Positions 61,331 to 64,000 of a stretch of DNA of 64,000 bases are shown here, in pieces. The stretch is from Butyricicoccus sp. Marseille-Q5471 (GTDB taxonomy: Bacteria; Bacillota; Clostridia; Oscillospirales; Butyricicoccaceae), in assembly GCF_951230135.1 (NCBI RefSeq), contig NZ_CATNVC010000009.1, forward strand, positions 41,665-105,664. Reading direction: 5' to 3'. Numbering within the stretch: the stretch's first letter is position 1; every line of letters starts with the position of its first letter. A program made the position numbers and the translations under genes. The notes beneath the pieces are model-generated. The model saw only the letters and a list, made by a program, of their open reading frames with translations. It was not told where the DNA came from and did no database searches.

Positions 61331-62332
61331 TCAATAGAGGGCAGGTTTTTCGATCATTTCGATTTTTTTGAACATGCCGGTACCACGAGAACGGTTAAGG
61401 GCGTCCGCGGCAACACAGGCAGCATAGCCGTCCCAAGCAGAGGGACCGGTCGGGCCGCCATTGGCGAGGGAATGAACCCATTCGGTCAATTCAATATCAT
61501 ATGCTTCGATAAAGCGATCCTTCCAGTCGGTCAGAATGGGGAAGGAGCGTGCGGCATCCGAGCGTTTAACCACTGCGTAGGGGTCGGGCAGATTGAGCGT
61601 ACCCTTCTCGCATACCACCTGACACTGAATGTCATAGCCGTAGGCATCAGCGACCTGAACCTCAACATCGATGCGTGCGCCGGATTTTGTCTCGAGCAGC
61701 ACAATCTGCGGATTGTCGTAGCCCTTGTTAGACTCTGCCGATTGACGTACCTTCAGAACCTGACCGCTCTCGTACTCATCATTGAGCAGCCAGCGGCAAA
61801 TGTCCAACTCATGAATCGCAACATTGGTTACGCCCATTTCGGTCTGGAAACCGTCCGGCTGAGAAACATTTCGATGGCATGCGTGAATCATCAGGGGAGC
61901 GCCGAGTTCGCCGGAGTCGATGATTCGCTTCATTTCTGCATAGCCGCGGTCATAGTGGCGCATAAAGCCAACCTGCACCAGACGCTTTCCGTGTGCGACC
62001 TCGGCAGCAATGATTTTTTCACAGTCCTCGGCACTTTGTGCAAGCGGTTTCTCACAGAATACATATTTCCCGTGCGTCAGGCCTTCTAATACATAACCTG
62101 CATGGCTGGGATCGGACGAAGCAATCAGGACAGCGTCAACTTCGGGTGCGGCAATCAACTCTTCTCCGGTTGCGTATGCCTTGAGTCCCTGGTATTGAGC
62201 CGCTGTTTTACGGGCAGCCTCTTCGAAAAAGTCGGCGCAGGCAACGACCTCGCAGCCGGGCACCAGATTGTTGAGACGGCGGATGTGATCGCGGCCAATC
62301 GCGCCGCAGCCAATAACACCAATTTTCAGCAT
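61331..62332 (-). CDS. Gfo/Idh/MocA-family oxidoreductase, inositol 2-dehydrogenase type
   Basis: 333 residues. IGVIGCGAIGRDHIRRL binds NAD; YVFCEKPLAQ carries the catalytic Lys; GVTNVAIHELDICRWLL carries the active-site Asp/His pair; VGFMRHYDRGYAEMK is typical of IolG. It oxidises myo-inositol or a related cyclitol. AAAGGAG precedes the ATG. It is divergent from a LacI regulator and near a ribose/inositol-type ABC permease, which supports a cyclitol or sugar role. Confidence 0.88.
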   Translation of the reverse strand: MLKIGVIGCGAIGRDHIRRLNNLVPGCEVVACADFFEEAARKTAAQYQGLKAYATGEELIAAPEVDAVLIASSDPSHAGYVLEGLTHGKYVFCEKPLAQSAEDCEKIIAAEVAHGKRLVQVGFMRHYDRGYAEMKRIIDSGELGAPLMIHACHRNVSQPDGFQTEMGVTNVAIHELDICRWLLNDEYESGQVLKVRQSAESNKGYDNPQIVLLETKSGARIDVEVQVADAYGYDIQCQVVCEKGTLNLPDPYAVVKRSDAARSFPILTDWKDRFIEAYDIELTEWVHSLANGGPTGPSAWDGYAACVAADALNRSRGTGMFKKIEMIEKPALY

Positions 62333-62372
62333 AATTTCGTTCTCCTTTATCGTTTCACTTACTTGATATTAA

Positions 62373-62400
62373 TTCATAATTCCAATAACAGCGTTCACAA
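62373..62400 (-). promoter_or_regulatory. Promoter of the 61331 dehydrogenase gene
   Basis: On the minus strand TTGTGA (62395-62400), 16 bases, TATGAA (62373-62378). The rest of the divergent gap (62401-62594) shows no gene. Confidence 0.45.
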
Positions 62401-62594
62401 GATTGGTTGTAAATCTGAGCGAGCGCTATTAGGATTTGCTCGATATGTTTATCGTAATACACGGCTGCAAACAGGTCAACGGGGATTGAGAAACATTGGG
62501 GAGTTGCCCAAATAGCGTCTCAAGTTTTCGTGAAAATAACATGTGCAGCACAATGGACGCGGCTTTTATGATTGTGCGTTGTGCGCACTTTTTC

Positions 62595-62624
62595 TTGACG
62601 GAGTAACCTTTGCTTTCGTATAAT
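62595..62624 (+). promoter_or_regulatory. Promoter of the LacI regulator at 62648
   Basis: TTGACG (62595-62600), 18 bases, TATAAT (62619-62624). GTGCGCAC, a perfect 8-base palindrome with a central CG, lies just upstream (near 62581) and may be an operator. Confidence 0.75.
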
Positions 62625-62647
62625 AAAAAATAGAGGAGGGGGATTAC

Positions 62648-63661
62648 ATGGCAGTGACTATTAAGCAGATTGCTGCGCTTGCAGGAGTATCCCGCGGTAC
62701 AGTCGACCGGGTGCTGCATAACAGACCCAATGTACATCCGCTGGCACATAAAAAGGTACAGGATGCCATCCGTGCGCTTGGCTACACACGAGAAGAGAAG
62801 AGCACGGTTGCCAAAACCGTAGTGATGCTGATCCCTCAGTGGCAGGATGGACACTTCAACCGACAATTAATCAGTGGTTTGCGCCGCGCTCAGCGCTACA
62901 TTGCCGATGAATCGTTTCAACTGATTGAGCAGCCGTTGTATACAATGACAACACAGGAACTGCTGCAGGCTATGAATAAGCATCTACAAAATGGAGTAGA
63001 TGGTTTGATTGTGCGTGCAGAAAACACGCCGGAGATGCGTCAGGCGATTGAACGGGCAACCAGTGAGGGTGTCACGGTAATAACCTATGATGCAGATGTG
63101 CCGGACAGCGGACGTCTTTGCCATATCGGACAAGAACTTTGGCGGGCAGGCGGAATTGCAGCGGGGATTATGGCCAAGCTGATTCGTCCGCCGGAACATG
63201 TACTGGTTGTAGCGGGAAATATGCGTCTGGAGGCGCATAAGGGCAGAGTAGATGGCTTTTGCCGACGGTTGCGTGCGCTGGGATTCGATGCAGATGCTTA
63301 TCGCATCATTGAGACGAATGAAATGCACCATTTGACAAGTGAACTGGTTACACGTGCGCTGAATGAAGATTCATCTTTGCGAGCAATCTACATGGCAACG
63401 CAGCCGATTGCGGGGTGTATTGAAGGCATTCAGCGCGCACATGCACACCCGGTTCGTCCGCATGTTATCTGCAACGACCTGACGCCTACTGCCAAGCGCT
63501 ATTTACGTGAAGGAGCAGTTGATTTTGTGATTGGACAGGCTTTTGATCAAGAATCGTTTCGAGCCGCGGTTGCAATGTACCAGATGCTAATGCGCGGAAA
63601 ACGCCCGGAAAAAGAAATCTATTATACCGATTTAAGCCTGATTTCCCGTGAAATGCTGTAA
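62648..63661 (+). CDS. LacI-family regulator with periplasmic-binding-protein domain
   Basis: 337 residues; GGAGGGGG upstream of the ATG. HTH TIKQIAALAGVSRGTVDRVL, then a type I periplasmic binding domain (VDGLIVRAENTPEMRQAIER, VITYDADVPDSGRLCHIGQE) of the ribose/inositol class. It likely controls the divergent dehydrogenase and the ABC transporter that begins at 63711. Confidence 0.9.
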   Translation: MAVTIKQIAALAGVSRGTVDRVLHNRPNVHPLAHKKVQDAIRALGYTREEKSTVAKTVVMLIPQWQDGHFNRQLISGLRRAQRYIADESFQLIEQPLYTMTTQELLQAMNKHLQNGVDGLIVRAENTPEMRQAIERATSEGVTVITYDADVPDSGRLCHIGQELWRAGGIAAGIMAKLIRPPEHVLVVAGNMRLEAHKGRVDGFCRRLRALGFDADAYRIIETNEMHHLTSELVTRALNEDSSLRAIYMATQPIAGCIEGIQRAHAHPVRPHVICNDLTPTAKRYLREGAVDFVIGQAFDQESFRAAVAMYQMLMRGKRPEKEIYYTDLSLISREML

Positions 63662-63692
63662 AAAAGACTGTCTCAGTGAGACAGTCTTTTTT
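63661..63692. terminator. Terminator between LacI gene and ABC permease
   Basis: AAAAAGACTGTCTCA pairs with TGAGACAGTCTTTTT. It lies between convergent genes. Confidence 0.9.
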
Positions 63693-63710
63693 ATAATCAT
63701 AAAGTTGAGA

Positions 63711-64000
63711 TTACTTAGCAGCCAGTCTGCGGGCCTTGGCTTCCATGCGCTCACGGGTTACGTCAATGAACACCGCGACGATGATAACGAGGCCGAGCAC
63801 GATATTCTGAATCGAGGACGGGGCAGACAGCAGCGTAAAGCCGTTGCGCAGCACCGAGATGATCAGCGCGCCGACCATCGTGCCCCACATCGTGCCCTTG
63901 CCGCCCATGAAGGACGCGCCGCCGATGATGCAGGCTGCGATTGCGTCGGTATCAAACGGCTGTACTGCGTTTGCACCGTTGGTGATGCCCGAACGGCCGA
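63711..64000 (-). CDS. Ribose/inositol-type ABC permease (RbsC family), C-terminal part
   Basis: The frame is open to the window edge; about 95 residues are visible. GRSGITNGANAVQPFDTDAI then AACIIGGASFMGGKGTMWGT and MVGALIISVLRNGFTLL match the C-terminal third of RbsC-like permeases, where DAIAA.VIGG.S..GG.G is the signature. It imports a sugar or cyclitol; the other subunits lie outside the window. Confidence 0.9.
   Translation of the reverse strand, partial: GRSGITNGANAVQPFDTDAIAACIIGGASFMGGKGTMWGTMVGALIISVLRNGFTLLSAPSSIQNIVLGLVIIVAVFIDVTRERMEAKARRLAAK

Overview
The window looks like a piece of the chromosome of a spore-forming, Gram-positive Clostridia, probably from the Oscillospirales/Butyricicoccaceae area. 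This is an inference from about 50-55 % GC, strong Shine-Dalgarno sites, sporulation genes (gerA, gerB and gerC homologues, spoIIP, gpr, cwlD, sigG), a CIRCE-controlled hrcA-grpE-dnaK-dnaJ operon, a metH without its activation domain, and msmX-style sugar ABC operons that carry no ATPase. Nearly everything is core chromosome. There is no prophage, IS element, CRISPR array or rRNA operon.

Layout. 1-2000: response regulator plus HPt pair and a lone SpoVAF/GerA protein. 2025-6380: a second or third type IIA topoisomerase pair (ParE-like, ParC-like). 6400-9400: cysK, amidase, EamA exporter and a sigG gene cut off after 96 recognisable residues. 9400-12300: mtaD, purine nucleoside phosphorylase, tRNA-Pro(CGG), ArsC-like protein. 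12360-17470: the germinant receptor operon gerA-gerC-gerB and gpr-spoIIP, with sigma-G-like promoters. 17.4-25.2 kb: DegV, nicotinamidase, cwlD-radA, an HlyD plus MacB-like permease pair without an ATPase, pyrB with a PyrI-type zinc tail, and a lipoprotein. 25.3-31.1 kb: a radical SAM-thiD operon and metF-metH activation protein-metH. 31.1-34 kb: a 39-residue protein, a macro domain-WYL regulator operon, and a divergent Xer recombinase. 34-43.3 kb: pyruvate carboxylase, an MBL hydrolase, and a sugar ABC operon with a LacI regulator behind a perfect cre-type operator. 43.4-51.9 kb: degenerate deacetylase-like protein, ilvE, SLOG protein, YihY protein, iron-sulfur flavoprotein, MATE, XRE plus membrane protein pair, citrate synthase. 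51.9-56.7 kb: dnaJ, dnaK, grpE, hrcA. 56.8-64 kb: two Gfo/Idh/MocA dehydrogenases, sdaAB-sdaAA, an FAD-dependent dehydrogenase behind a purine riboswitch, a LacI regulator and the end of a ribose/inositol-type ABC permease.

The two most notable points are as follows. (1) A guanine-type purine riboswitch lies upstream of the FAD dehydrogenase. Its terminator re-uses the 3' half of the aptamer, which predicts a ligand-ON switch. (2) The sigG gene has a near-consensus sigma-F promoter and a good ribosome binding site, but it stops before region 2.4. At least three nearby sporulation genes nevertheless keep sigma-G-like promoters. All calls come from reading the sequence; no database search was run.
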